DNA of 64,000 nt from Paraphysomonas bandaiensis (Eukaryota; Chrysophyceae): the NCBI GenBank assembly GCA_965644295.1, contig CBFFRP010000012.1, positions 1-64,000 of the forward strand, given 5' to 3'. A model generated the notes under the pieces. That model was not told the origin of the DNA and searched no databases. It worked only from the letters and a program-made list of their open reading frames with translations. The translations under genes were made by a program, and so were the position numbers. Below are positions 42,438-54,035 of this stretch, piece after piece (position 1 is the stretch's first letter; every line of letters begins with the position of its first letter).

Positions 42438-43886
42438 TGCCTAGAGTTATTTCTAGTAAATATAAGAAACAGTAATAACAATTTTTGCTCAGAGAGTAAA
42501 ACCTGTTCATGCAGGCTCGTAGTATTTGTTTATTGAAATTAGACTTTAGTCATCTATCTCATAGTCAATATTGCAGTTTACATAGGTAAGAATAAACCTG
42601 GCCAATTGAAACGGCTACATTATTAGGAAATTGCTTTCAAAACGCACAGCGCCGTTATAAGGTATTGACGTATTGACGCGGATAAATCGTAGTTGTGTGT
42701 GATGTTAGCTTTGATAACAGAATAGTTTTAGGATAGTTTTATACGTTTTTATTACAGTACTTATTTTAGAATTCGCATATATTAAGTTAAAAACCGAAGA
42801 CACACTACACGAAAAGTCAACAACAAAACATTCATTTCGATTATGCACCCACCTGCCGCCTTCTTCCACTTCCTGTAATCCTACTTTGTAATAACATTGT
42901 TAGATTTCACATTCCTATTTTCCAGTCATTGTATTCAGGGACAAGCTCAAATATCCCTGTCGTTGACGTAATTTTCTTTTTAGGTTGGTTCTCAAACTTC
43001 CCACGCGCCTTTCTAATAGTTCTACCATATTATTAGAACCCATTATACGTTCGATGTAGCCCGTTGTCACTGCAAGCAGTTATTTTGCCATGCAAGTTAT
43101 AAACATTTCTCACAACATCACCTTCACTACACATAAGATCGAGGACCGACATGGTCGAGTGTACTTTGTCAACCAACTCATCTCTCAAGTAAAAGTGAGC
43201 AATATATCGTAGTATTTTTACTAGATATCTAGATATTATATATAGAACAAAAAATTCTAGAAAAGTTCTATCCAACTGCTAAATCTGATGTGCCTACATG
43301 TAATTACGCAATTTGACTACTATATCCAATGCTATTTTATATATTTCTTGGGACGAGTTTGTTTATTAACTGTACACAGACGTGCCATAGTTCCGGCATA
43401 TCTTACCCTTTATATTCGAGGTAATGTATTACAGTTGTACGAACTTGTGTTTAGCTAAGCCCAAAATTAGCGAATACATTCGAGATAAAAATAGTCCAAC
43501 TATACGTTGGTCAAAACATTAAAAACATTGACATGATGTGCTCAATCGACAACACATGTGCTACAATAAAGATTAAAGCCCAAATTTCTCAGATATTACA
43601 TGTACATCATCCTCTGGCTTTTTAATTGGTGAAACATATTCACCAAAACGACAAAAAGACTTTTCATCCACTGGCGCCTACTGACGTCCACGAATTACAA
43701 CTTTAGCAGGTCAAATCGATTCCGACTCACTTGTCACACTCAGAGGGGTGTCAATGACATCGACGCTCCAAGTTCACTACGACCCTTTTCACTTCCATGA
43801 GTTGTTCCAAACGACTTCAAAATAGCAGTTGCATCGCTAGTACCAGAAGTTACAGCCAGTCGTTTAAATTACGGCTTCATCATATT
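42438..43886. other. Intergenic, possible gene remnants
   Basis: 1.4 kb without a certain gene. A minus-strand frame at 43033-43275 has protein-like composition ('DELVDKVHSTMSVLDLMC', 'GKITACSDNGLHRTYNGF') but is isolated and unrecognised; the sequence upstream of it in the same direction is full of stops. Confidence 0.35.
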
Positions 43887-46800
43887 CTACCGGTCCCTCC
43901 ACTGTCGATTCCATTTCAGATCCTCCAGAGCTAGTGCTATAAAAATCGTCGAGTGAATCGAAAAATGTAGAGTTATTTCCTTCATGCCAGAGAGACTATA
44001 CTCGTCGTAATAGATATTCTTGCCGTATTCCACATTCATGTAAGATGAGCTCTTAGAGCTTCCACCGTGAGACGATCCACTTTTTAGACTCGGCTGAGAG
44101 GAATCGGTGCTCCTTTGTCGAAAGCTGTGAGCACTGGTGGCACTACTACCACTACACTTTGAGTAAGCTGACGACATATCTGAAGATTTGGTGCAGTACG
44201 AACTGTTATCAACACTTGAGTACTTCTCCGTAGAGTAACCGAACTCACTCTCACTGATATCCCGGTCTACTACAAGTGGAAAGTTGAGACCCGTGCTACT
44301 CTGCATCCTAACAGCTTTCCTACTTTTTTGGTCTAATCCTGGCTCGGAAGAACTGGAACCAGTGTACGATCTAGAACTCGAAAAGTACGAACCAGTTGAA
44401 TAACATACCGAATCATTCGATGCGGATGTGATGTTCGATCCGGAAACACTCCGAAACTAATAGATGTTCAGACGAGCTTTCTATTTCTCTTCCCAAGTGT
44501 TGTGGGCTTTGTCCTTTAGATCCTGCTGTTTCTTAATACGGTTTCGGAAGAAGATACACAAGGACAGTAAAAATACTAGCAATATAAAGAATCCAACACC
44601 GTACCCAAAACGAGAGTCCGTACTTAGCGGGGATGCTGCGACGTCGGCTAAACCACCGGAATCAATATCGGTGGGAGAAGCACTGGGTGCTTCTGTAGGA
44701 CATCCACCAATATTGGACGCTATCACCAGAATGAGACCAGACCAAGACAAAAGACAGCGTGCAATGCACGTAAATGCATTCGGAGGGTATGAAACTCTCT
44801 CACGACGAGAGTGTGGAGTGGAATTCCACACAAAGAAGACGGTATATCACCTCGAAAGCCATTGCCACTGATATCCAAGTAAGGAACAGATTTCATATAT
44901 GCAAAAACGCTAATGCTCTCGTCAATCGTTTGTAATCGGCGAGATTCTATATAGCATTGTCATCATTAGAAGGAGTAAGAGTTGACCCAAAGTAGTTGTT
45001 ATGATATCCAAAGATTCTATATTCACTAATCTGGCGAACAATGAAGGCAGAGACCCAAAAAACTGATTCGTTGACAAGTCAAGGGATCGAAGGGTGATGA
45101 TATTTCCAAAAGCAAAGGAATTGTTCCAACAATTCCAATTTCAATCAAATCAATCGGGTCAATTACATCATTTACACAGGTAACAAAGGTCCACCCATCT
45201 TCACAGTGCGGAAACAACACTATCACAGGACGATATCGGTACCAGATGATCTCCGCACTTCCATCCAGACATTGTACTGTCTGCTACCACACGGGAATAC
45301 TGGTAGAAGTTATCAGACTGCAAAGCACAACTTCAACTTCACTTGCAACTCTCATCGGAGGATAGGTCACTGCAGTCGGGAAAAAATCACTTGATGGCAC
45401 TACAGTTGGAGTGTTAGTTACACCTTCCCTTCCAGGTAACATTGTCGGAGATATCGTCGGTACCAAAGTTGGAATGTTAGTAACACCTTCCCTACCAGGT
45501 GACCTTGTCGGAGATATCGTCGTTACCAGGGTTGGAGTGTTAGTTTCACCTTCCCTACCAGGTGACATTGTTGGAGAAATCGTCGGTACAGGGAAGGAGT
45601 GTTAGTTACGCCTTCTATACCAGGTGCCATTGTAGGAGTAATCATTTGGCTCTAAAATATCCGACAATGTCGGTGCCATTGTAGTTGATTCCGTTAATGA
45701 TACCGTTGGAATTACACTAAGTATATAGGTTGGTTTCGGTCTACACACATCAACTACGGAAGTCTTTTCTACAAAGACACCGTCCCCGCCAACAATTTCA
45801 AATTCTAATTGATCCTGAGCACCACCAGACACGCCGCAAAATGACCATGAAATATTCTCCGCTCTATCGTCACAGAAACTTGTAGCACGGAATATGTAGT
45901 GACCAGGATCAATGCATGCGACATCAGTATAGTTCCAACTAGCAAAACACGAAGTTGAGCCAAATGAAAATATATCATTTCGATTATGTGCACTTGTTAT
46001 GAATAGGATGAATCAGAATAGGCATCGACCTCTCCTGGGTTACTAAATGTACTACCATTGCCATCATAGCGTTTATTATCAATATACCACGAAGTAAGGT
46101 CTACAGAAGAATTATATTCACTGTAACGTTCAGGATACGACAGTATACCCACATATGACGACAAACTATTGTGGTTGTCACCTGGAGAATACTCAAACAC
46201 CATACTCGTGTTATAGCCACCATAATACTTCGGCCCCAACTACCATTCTCAACTACCTGTACCGTTCAATGAATCTCCGAAAAATACTCAGGAAGATCAC
46301 TGGCGGCGTTATTCACATTCAAGTAGTGAGTCTGATCTCCAGCGGAACCCTGTGGAGATGTACAAGCTACACGTACTGTACAATTGCAATTCACTTCGAC
46401 AGAAACTTCATTATAAACCACCCCTTCATTCTCTAGCCAGTGATGAAACTGTACATCTGATCCCCATCCATCACCAAAACGATCGACAAGTGTCATGAGT
46501 AAACAAGTTTTTTCTGCAGCATACGTATATAGCGAATACTCTTTAATGCTATCAACACAGGTAAATTCGTTGTTAGAAGTTGGTGAAAAAGATGGCACGA
46601 CTGATAGAGGGGATGCCAGAGCTGATGAGGGGGCAAGTGTAGGCATACGAGTTGGAAGTACAGTGGGAACCTCGGTACAATAGTTGATGATACGGTTGGA
46701 AGCTCCATAGGAGGACGTGTAGGCTTCGAAGTAGGAGCGATGGTTGGGGGTGAGGCAGGCGTCGGTGCATTACTCGAGACAAGGGTTGGGTGGGAGGTTG

Positions 46801-48804
46801 GTAATATAGACGGTACGGATGTCGGTAACACAATGGGCTTGGTTTTAGGTTCTACCATGGGTGCAGCCGTCGGTGCATTACTCGGGACAAGGGTTGGGTG
46901 CAAGGTTGGTAAAACATATGGTATAATTGTTGAGGTTCTGGTAGGTACAGTTGTTGGAAAGCATGTTGGCGTCTTTGTTGGTTCAATTGTAGATATACAG
47001 TTTGGCTTTGACGTTGGTGCATCTGTGATGCTGTGATTACCATAAACTAACAAACGAACAACTTACACGTGAAGCAGTCTCTTGGCGTTGGGGTTGGTGC
47101 AACTGTGGTACCAATTTCAATCCAAGAAGGAGCTGATGTCAGCTCCGGGTTTGAGTGATATACAGCACACCTTTTGCTCGAATACCGATGAGGCGGGGGT
47201 TACATATGCACGCTGTTCCTTGAGCATTGCATTTTCCCAAAGCTACAATAAAAATTATTTATATGCGGATGACAGTATTGACCCGGTTCAAGTTGTGGTC
47301 CAGAGTGGGATTCCCTACAAGCCTCAGAGGGCCAGTAGTGTTCCATATCGTATCAAACACACTTTCCATTCTCACAGAATCCACGTCCATAGTTTGCATT
47401 CGATGTGCAGGAGGCTATTTAAAACTACGATCACGAGAACTCAAACGTGGCACACCTCACTTACCTGCGCTGAAGTATTGTATACAAGTAGAAACAGAGG
47501 TCATGCCAACTATAGAAGTGGGGACTGGAGTAGTACCAATAAAAGGAGTTGGAGCTGAGATTGTCCCTATGTGGGCAGGAGTATTACCACCAAAAGGTAT
47601 TGGAGATGAAGTTGCCGCGATATTTGGTATGAAGGGCAAAGTAGCACCAAATGATGAATTTGGAGCTGAGGTTGCCATAATGACGAGCCGAGGATACTCA
47701 GAGAGGAAATTGAGATTGTGCCCACATTAGAATTTTCGCGCAGGGGCATCACAGATAAAAAACAGCCCTGTGCAAACCACATCCCCAGAGTTCAGCTGCC
47801 AACCACCATGGAATACACTTTCACGAACGCAGTACGGGAATCCTGAGTGATGCAAGGATCTTCCTGGACACGTACATCAGCCTTACTTGGCGTTAGGGAA
47901 GACACTGCTACAGCAACTCTCCCTGATACATCCACAGGCGACACCAGTGTTGCAAACAAACCCGGCCTACTAGCATAATCAAGAGCAAACCTGAGTTCAT
48001 GTGGAGCCTTGGTGACGCTTTAAATAGATTTTGACTCGATGTTGATTCCTTCTATACAACTCACACTCATTCCTATTGGAAATACAATATAAGCCAACTC
48101 CTCAGGACTGGTCATCACAAAATTTAAATCGTCAGTTGAATCATGGTATCGCAGCAAAAATTCAATAAAGCTGCGTTGAATATTCAGACCTCGAACAACA
48201 AGCAGCCGATTGTAGACAAGAGTCTGAAGCTGGGATACTAAACCCACTGTGATGTTGCCATCAAACCGGCACTCGCGATGTATATCTCCACACCCTTTGG
48301 AAAAGTCAAACCGAATATAATTACTCCTGTCGTCAATATTTTTATTTCTTCGTGTGATATTATCCGCGCCAACAATTAGTCTATGACCCGCCAGTTCGTG
48401 CTTGCCCTTTTCCACTGCCAGCCAAGAAATAAGAGCTGAAATTCTTGGCACCGGCGCACTCCACTCCATGAAACAGCGACTGTCATTTACTCTATAATGC
48501 TTCGCTTCAAATGTAACTCTTCCAGTCAAGGTTATGTGACGTAAGCGCGTAGTCACCAGGGTTCACCAAGTTCATAAACATCACTAACAAACACAACTGC
48601 ATTGTGAAATGTTGTCAGTGCTGTAGAGGCAGCTGTCCATGAGTGCTCTGATATTTCTAAATAGCCACCCTTTAACCAAAATGATTCTTCACGCTTCTCA
48701 GTGAGGACATCTACAACACGGGCTGTAGAGGAACTATGTGCAACAATATATTGAAAATGGCACATACACAAGATAGATACAATGTGCTCTAACATTCTAC
48801 ACAA
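43887..48804 (-). pseudogene. Decayed large LRR / Pro-Thr-rich transmembrane receptor-like gene
   Basis: A chain of minus-strand fragments in changing frames, read 5' to 3'. N-terminal fragments 48553-48804 and 48020-48556 join by a one-base shift. An EGF-like Cys cluster is at about 47352-47411. Pro/Thr linkers cover 46493-47053 ('PTSVPSILPTSHPTLVSSNA'). 'DRFGDGWGSDVQFHHW' is at 46266-46646, where a TGA and then a frameshift interrupt homologous sequence continuing to 45602. A 63-bp, 21-residue tandem repeat is at 45413-45600. LRRs follow ('LDLSTNQFFGSLPSLF', 'LDISGNGFRGDIPSSLC', 45060-44815), then a helix 'GVGFFILLVFLLSLCIFF' (about 44550-44600) and, after two in-frame TAGs, a Ser-rich tail to 43887. 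The order suggests an adhesin or surface receptor. Several independent stops and shifts argue for a pseudogene; many missed introns are less likely. Confidence 0.6.
45413..45600 (-). repeat. 63-bp tandem repeat, three copies, coding Pro/Thr linker
   Basis: Units start at 45413, 45476 and 45539; the third is slightly shorter, with a partial fourth after it. Each contains 'CCTTCCCTACCAGGTGAC'-like sequence. On the minus strand a unit encodes 21 residues including 'GREGVTNTPT' and 'ISPT'. Confidence 0.8.
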
Positions 48805-49289
48805 AATCTATATCAGACAGGATTAAATTGAAAGCCCAAGAAGTTGTACATGGTCACGCAGCTATTTCTCTAGGAACACCAGGCGATGAGATAGAGTACA
48901 GCGGTCAGTGTAGGAGTACATTGTATCCAAACAGGTAGATGCCGTCAGAAATCATCACAAACTTTCGAGCAGCTGGAGCTGCAACAAGGACGAGTTGAAG
49001 CTGTGAAAACTAACACTTCACTCCATAAAATCTGATTGGGGCACATACGTACGCATGAAAGGGCGGTAAGTGTACCATGTATACAGTATACTGTATACTG
49101 TGCCGATATATTTTTTGCAACGGCCACAGTCCCTTCAATTCAAAACTGAAAATATTGTGTCTCTTCAAGTTCTGTTTGTTCTATGGGTTGTGAGATGTGT
49201 TTGGGAGTGAACAATTGTATTGAGTTGAGTTCAGGGCTCAATTAAGACCACATTGACAGGACGTGGTATAGTATAGAGACACAGTAACC
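48805..49289. promoter_or_regulatory. Upstream region of eS4 gene
   Basis: 485 bases with no gene. It should contain the promoter and 5' UTR of the ribosomal protein gene. A short palindrome of GTATACAGTATAC type (49078-49097) is present. No clear TATA box is assigned. Confidence 0.4.
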
Positions 49290-50186
49290 ATGGTATTCAT
49301 AGCTGCAATTTTGATGCCGAATTTTTAATACTGTGGCATATGTGCAGGCTCGTGGACCGAAGAAGCATTTGAAGCGTTTAAATACGCCCAAACACTGGAT
49401 GCTTTCCAAGATGGAGGGCATTTGGGTAAGTTTGTAGTTATACAGCCTTCGTTTATCAATAATATAAAACAATAGGCCCCTAGACCCTCTCAGGGACCTC
49501 ACAAGTTGAGAGAATGCTTGCCTCTGATGCTTATTTTGAGAAACAGACTTAAGTATGCCCTCACTGGTAAGGAGACCAAGATGATCTGCATGCAGAAGCT
49601 GGTTAAAGTTGACGGCAAGACTCGCACTGATCCCAACTTCCCAGCTGGATTCATGGATGTAGTTGAACTTCCCAAGGCTGGTGACCAGTTCCGTCTAATT
49701 TTCGATACCAAGGGTCGTTTCGTCCTCCATCGCATCAGCGATGAAGAGAAGGCTTTCAAGCTCTGCCGAGTCAAGCGTCAGGAACTCACCTTGAAAAAGG
49801 TACCTGTCATTGTAACCCATGATGGACGTACTATCAGATATCCTGACCCCCTTATCACCACCAACGACACTGTCAAGGTAGACATCGCCAGTGGCAAAGT
49901 CATCTCTTTCATCAAGTTTGAGGTCGGAAACATGTGCATGATCACCAAGGGTAGAAACACTGGTCGTGTTGGTACTATCATGCATGTTGAGAAGCACCCG
50001 GGATCTTTTGACATCGTGACTGTTCGTGATGCCGCTGGCCGCTCATTCTCCACACGTCTCGAGAATGTCTTCGTAATCGGCTCAAAGGACTCGAGCGACA
50101 TTACCCTCCCCAAGGGCAAAGGAGTTAAGCAGACCATTCTTGAGGAGCGTGAGATGATTGTCAAAAAGAGAAAGTTAATTGTTTAG
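49290..50186 (+). CDS. RPS4: 40S ribosomal protein S4 (eS4)
   Basis: Exon 1 holds only the start codon ATG (49290-49292), followed by GTATTC. Exon 2 is 49348-49425 and exon 3 is 49476-50186; introns are 55 and 50 nt. The product is 263 residues, the exact family length. Sequence begins '[20 protein letters not shown]', then '[17 protein letters not shown]', the S4 RNA-binding block ('[20 protein letters not shown]'), the central '[20 protein letters not shown]' KOW-like region and '[20 protein letters not shown]', ending with Lys-rich 'IVKKRKLIV'. It is a small-subunit ribosomal protein needed for 40S assembly. Codon choice is clearly biased (C-ending codons) compared with neighbours, as expected for a highly expressed gene. 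Confidence 0.97.
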
Positions 50187-51384
50187 ATCTGTTTTGGAAG
50201 CCACGCTGACGCCACTATAATTAATCAATTCCTGTCTCCCCATGTGTGACGTGCGCTTTTGACCTGTACAGTTACAGTAATTGATTCAAGCACGTGCTAC
50301 AAATAATATTTATTACTCGTTTTACCGATTATTAATACTTAGTAGTATTTTATGACAATAACATGGAATTGTAGTATATCGTACTGGTAGAGAACTCAAA
50401 CAGAAGCAGCGTTGAAGATTAATACCGGTGTATATAGTTATATTTAAAAGCACTTAAAAATTTCAAACGAAGGCAAAGAGCCCTTATCCCCATTTTGTCT
50501 AAAAAGTGTTTTTTGACATGAATTGGGTTCAACAGAACGCTCATAATAGAACTAATTTAGAATTTCGAACATTAGCAGCATGCAAATATAGAATATAGCA
50601 TTCAACATCAATATTCGGCTCAACAGAAGCTCTTTTCTATCTTAATTATAACTTTGCCAGTCATTTGAATGTGACTTTATTGTAATATCAGGGAAACTAC
50701 AATGATTAACCAACATTAAAGTGGATAACCAAACACTCCAATTGTATTTCATCATCCTCCAATGAGAAGAGCAAGTTGGGGTCGCATCATGCTTATGCCG
50801 CCTCAGCCTGTACCCCCCTGCACTAACACAGACGTCCGAGTCACTCCTCACAATTATGCTCATTACGTGCATAGATCTATCAGAGTACTCGACCCTGTGA
50901 CCCTCTTGTTCTGTAGCGCAGTCCCACACTCCTCAATCAGATGTTGCCTCTCTTGTACCAGTACACTTCCTCTCGACTCCCTGTTGCTGAATACACCGAA
51001 GAATCTGTGTATCCCACTGGTGTTCAACTACACACTCTCTTCCATAATATGTTCTCTGCTAGTGGCTAAGACAGCAAGGGAGCCGATTCCGATGCTTCTT
51101 CACAGTAGATCAACACCTTTTGCAAGACCTTCATCCACATACCTCCGAGCCACTTGGCACAATGCCTAAGGGAAGGGCACCAGATCGCCAAACTCAGAAG
51201 AGTATATTGCTGCTTCCCGTGGTTGCCGTGAGGCACACATAAGACAGCCCCAGATGCAAATTGCACAAAGTGTATGTGTAGTCTTAAGCGTTCCAGTGTG
51301 GTAGTAGTTGACTTAGATTACTGCTTTCTCTTCTTGTTATGCTGTACGTTGTACATAGCCCCTACATACACATCTATCATATAG
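50187..51384. other. Intergenic, possible decayed coding remains
   Basis: Between eS4 and repeat A8. The stretch 50760-51270 has longer open frames on both strands and higher GC than its surroundings. The minus strand shows phrases such as 'GSVLVQERQHLIEECGTALQ' interrupted by stops. I do not recognise a family; it may be an old transposon or gene fragment. Confidence 0.35.
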
Positions 51385-51592
51385 CGAGAATGGTCGCACC
51401 TTGATGCTTGCGGCGACGCACAAGTAATTCTCGTAGCGTTAAATAATAGTAGGATATAAGAGTTTACACTATAGTGAGTAAATATGGTATATGCTTATCT
51501 AGCTTGTGACTAGTTTGTCCATCATCTAGCTACTAACCTGGTGCAGATTTTTAACGCCTATTGCTAATAATAAAACTTTCAATAACATGCTT
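51385..51592 (+). repeat. Family A repeat copy A8 (3' module only)
   Basis: Only the last about 200 bp of family A: 'GCACCTTGATGCTTGCGGCG', 'GCGTTAAATAATAGTAGGAT', 'CTAGCTACTAACCTGGTGCA' and 'TTTTTAACGCCTATTGCTAA', ending 'AAAACTTTCAATAACA'. It shows that the element is shortened from the 5' side. Confidence 0.75.
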
Positions 51593-52590
51593 GTGCCTCT
51601 CGTATCATACACATAGCACTAGCAGAGATTGATTGTGTTGTATATAAATGTGGTGATGATGCCAATTATGCAAAGAAGTAGCCTCTCGTACGACTACATT
51701 ATTATTTCACATTCATCACACTTATGCATGAATTTCAATACCTCGCAGTCGCTATATTCCCTCGGCACCCTTATGGGTAGGGATATAATTGTTGTAGGTA
51801 TATCACTGAGATTAGTGAATTTATTGTTTTGAGTATTACAACTGCCATTCCCATATTATGTAGTTGCCACAATACTTTAATTTTCATTTCTTTTTTAATA
51901 TTAATCAGGCAACACCTATATCCTCTTACAGCATAAAACAAGGTACAAGTAGCTAGACATTTTAGATATTAAGTTTTCATCATCATGAGGGTGCCTAGAA
52001 TTTAATCTAGGGACAAGGAGTATCGTCCCTCCTTGTTGTCCAAATTTAAAACTCGGGCTTTTCAAAGTTTTCAAAAATTTTGAGCACGGGACGATATAGT
52101 AGACTCCTAATTACCCGTGGTTAAATAATATAACTCTATCCTCAATATATATATATATTAAAAACCTAATATATATTATGTCTAGAATGTATATATTTTT
52201 ATATCTATTTGTAGCTCTTGTTTTTGATGTAAGAGAGGCAATACGTGTTGTTCTGTAAACAAGAAAACTCAAAGTATTGTTTCAAATCAATGATGTCTAT
52301 ACATACGCTTACGATATCCTACTTTGCCATAAACTTGCATTCATTTCGTTTTACTACTGTAATAATATTATATTCATCGTCATGATATATTAATTCTCAT
52401 AATGCAGTTAACCACAACTGTATATTATACTCCTAGTAACGGTTATAATTTAAAATACCTTGTAACTACGGGTTTCAATTTCGCTCATATAGCAGAACTC
52501 AACATTATCGATAAATAAAATAATCTACATGTTTTTTTGGTGCTATTCTCAGTCGTTTCGTAGAGAATGTTTTACTAGTAGCATATAATA
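51593..52590. other. AT-rich intergenic
   Basis: No gene recognised. A (TA)n run lies at 52146-52158. Confidence 0.4.
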
Positions 52591-52822
52591 TATAGGTGTT
52601 TACGCCTCAGTGCTTAACTCTGATATTTCGAACCCTTGAAAGAATCTTTCATAGGTACACATATTATAGAGTAGCAACATATTTACTAAAAGTCAGACAT
52701 TCACAACTGACAATTAATTTACGTTAACACTACAAAATCTTTCAATACTATACCCTACTATTTAACGCTACGAAAGCTGCTTGTGCGTCACCGCAAGCAC
52801 CAGGGTGCAACCACGTGTTGAG
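52591..52822 (-). repeat. Family A repeat copy A9 (rearranged fragment)
   Basis: Inverted 3' module: 'TACTATTTAACGCTACGAAA', 'GCTGCTTGTGCGTCACCGCA' and 'CACCAGGGTGCAACCACGTG', preceded by 'GGTGTTTACGCC' and 'CAGTGCTTAACTCTGATA'. About 140 bp of unrelated or diverged sequence separates the two parts. Confidence 0.6.
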
Positions 52823-53139
52823 TTCTACATTTGAGAGAAATTGAAAGCTGTAGTTCAAAGATATTTGACTTATGATTGTTAAAAGAAGAATACAGAAGTG
52901 GTTAACTGTATTATGAGAACTAATATCATAATAGCAATCACAGTAGTGAAACTGAAATGTATTGACCGTATAAGACCGCGATATCTAAGATTGTATGGAA
53001 ATGGTTGATAGTTGAGACATGAATTTGGCAATTGACAAGTGATATTGAACTTAAGTTTATTATATTATTATGTTACTATATGTATCAGCATAGAGTAAAA
53101 GTATTGTTCAGTTATGTCAATTTCCATAACTCCGCTCTA

Positions 53140-53532
53140 TCACTCGAAGCAAACGTAGTGAGCAAAGAGAGTGTTGATTCCTGACATCTGCTGACTTCAG
53201 GATTTTTGAGTCCTTAAGGTTTATGGTGAACGGCCTGGATGCTTCACCTCAAGGGTATCCAGGGTATTGGGCTGCCTGCCAAAGTCAAGCATCCGGGCTG
53301 TTCACCTAAGAAAGGCATCTTGGTGCTTGCGGTGACGCACAAGCAGCTTTCGTGCTTTCGTAGCGTCAAATAGTATGATATGATCAGAGTTAAGCATCAG
53401 TTAGTTAAATTGTTTCACTACATTAGTTCTGACCTTACACGCCTATTGCTAATAATCAGAGATTCACTACATGGTAGTTACCCCCCAGAATACCACCACA
53501 AAAAGGTGCGAGTCCGACTTTGTTGAGGGATT
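53140..53532 (+). repeat. Family A composite copy A10
   Basis: Contains 'CGCTCTATCACTCGAAGCAA', 'TGACATCTGCTGACTTCAGG', the CCGGATG-type repeats, 'GGTGCTTGCGGTGACGCACA', and the 3' end 'CACGCCTATTGCTAATAATC' with 'AGAGATTCACTAC' (to about 53470). It then shows the opposite terminus in inverted orientation ('CACAAAAAGGTGCGAGTCCG', 'ACTTTGTTGAGGG'). Two family pieces are thus joined head to tail with a changed orientation. Confidence 0.65.
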
Positions 53533-54035
53533 ATTTACGTATCTGGGGAGAATTTTGCAATGATGCCAACGCACAAATTACATAATTACTTAAAAAGGGT
53601 GAGCACTTTTCAAATATTTGAGTTTATCTTGAAAAATAAATCGGTAATATTATACAAGAATACATCCTATTCACTTCTCAACATACCAAGGTTATATGTT
53701 CCACCAATGCTTCAACAAGACCACCAATTTCATGATAACGGTGTCTAAAGACGTACTTCCCCACAAAGAAGCTCTAAAGCTATTAAACCTTCTGCAATAC
53801 GGAAGTGTTGGCTAAGAAATCTATATTCTAGCTATCGACAGTAAAGTAATTCGCGAAACACCAGTCGATTCGGTACTGCACATAACTAGGAAGGGCTACG
53901 AGCAGTTTCAAACACACTGTAAACATAAACTACAACCAGCAAAATAGGTATAAACGCACATTCAGTGCGAACACGACAACTGCAAGAGTAACACGTCCTC
54001 TCCTCCCACGCATTTTTGATGGTCTGTTAATGAGG
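53533..54035. other. Intergenic spacer
   Basis: Contains the 3' flank of the seven-helix gene and a 62-codon plus-strand frame (53560-53748) without similarity. Nothing convincing. Confidence 0.4.

Noticed and set aside
43033-43275. 80-codon protein-like minus-strand frame
   Set aside because: Isolated, surrounded by stops, family not recognised; kept only as a possible remnant.
47082-47730. Long plus-strand frames of 158 and 167 codons
   Set aside because: They lie opposite the decayed receptor gene; the minus strand shows Cys-rich and Pro/Thr-rich homology, so the plus frames are shadows.
50762-51169. 135-codon plus-strand frame
   Set aside because: Composition is Cys/Ser/Leu-rich without a domain, and the opposite strand looks equally coding-like; no support for a gene.
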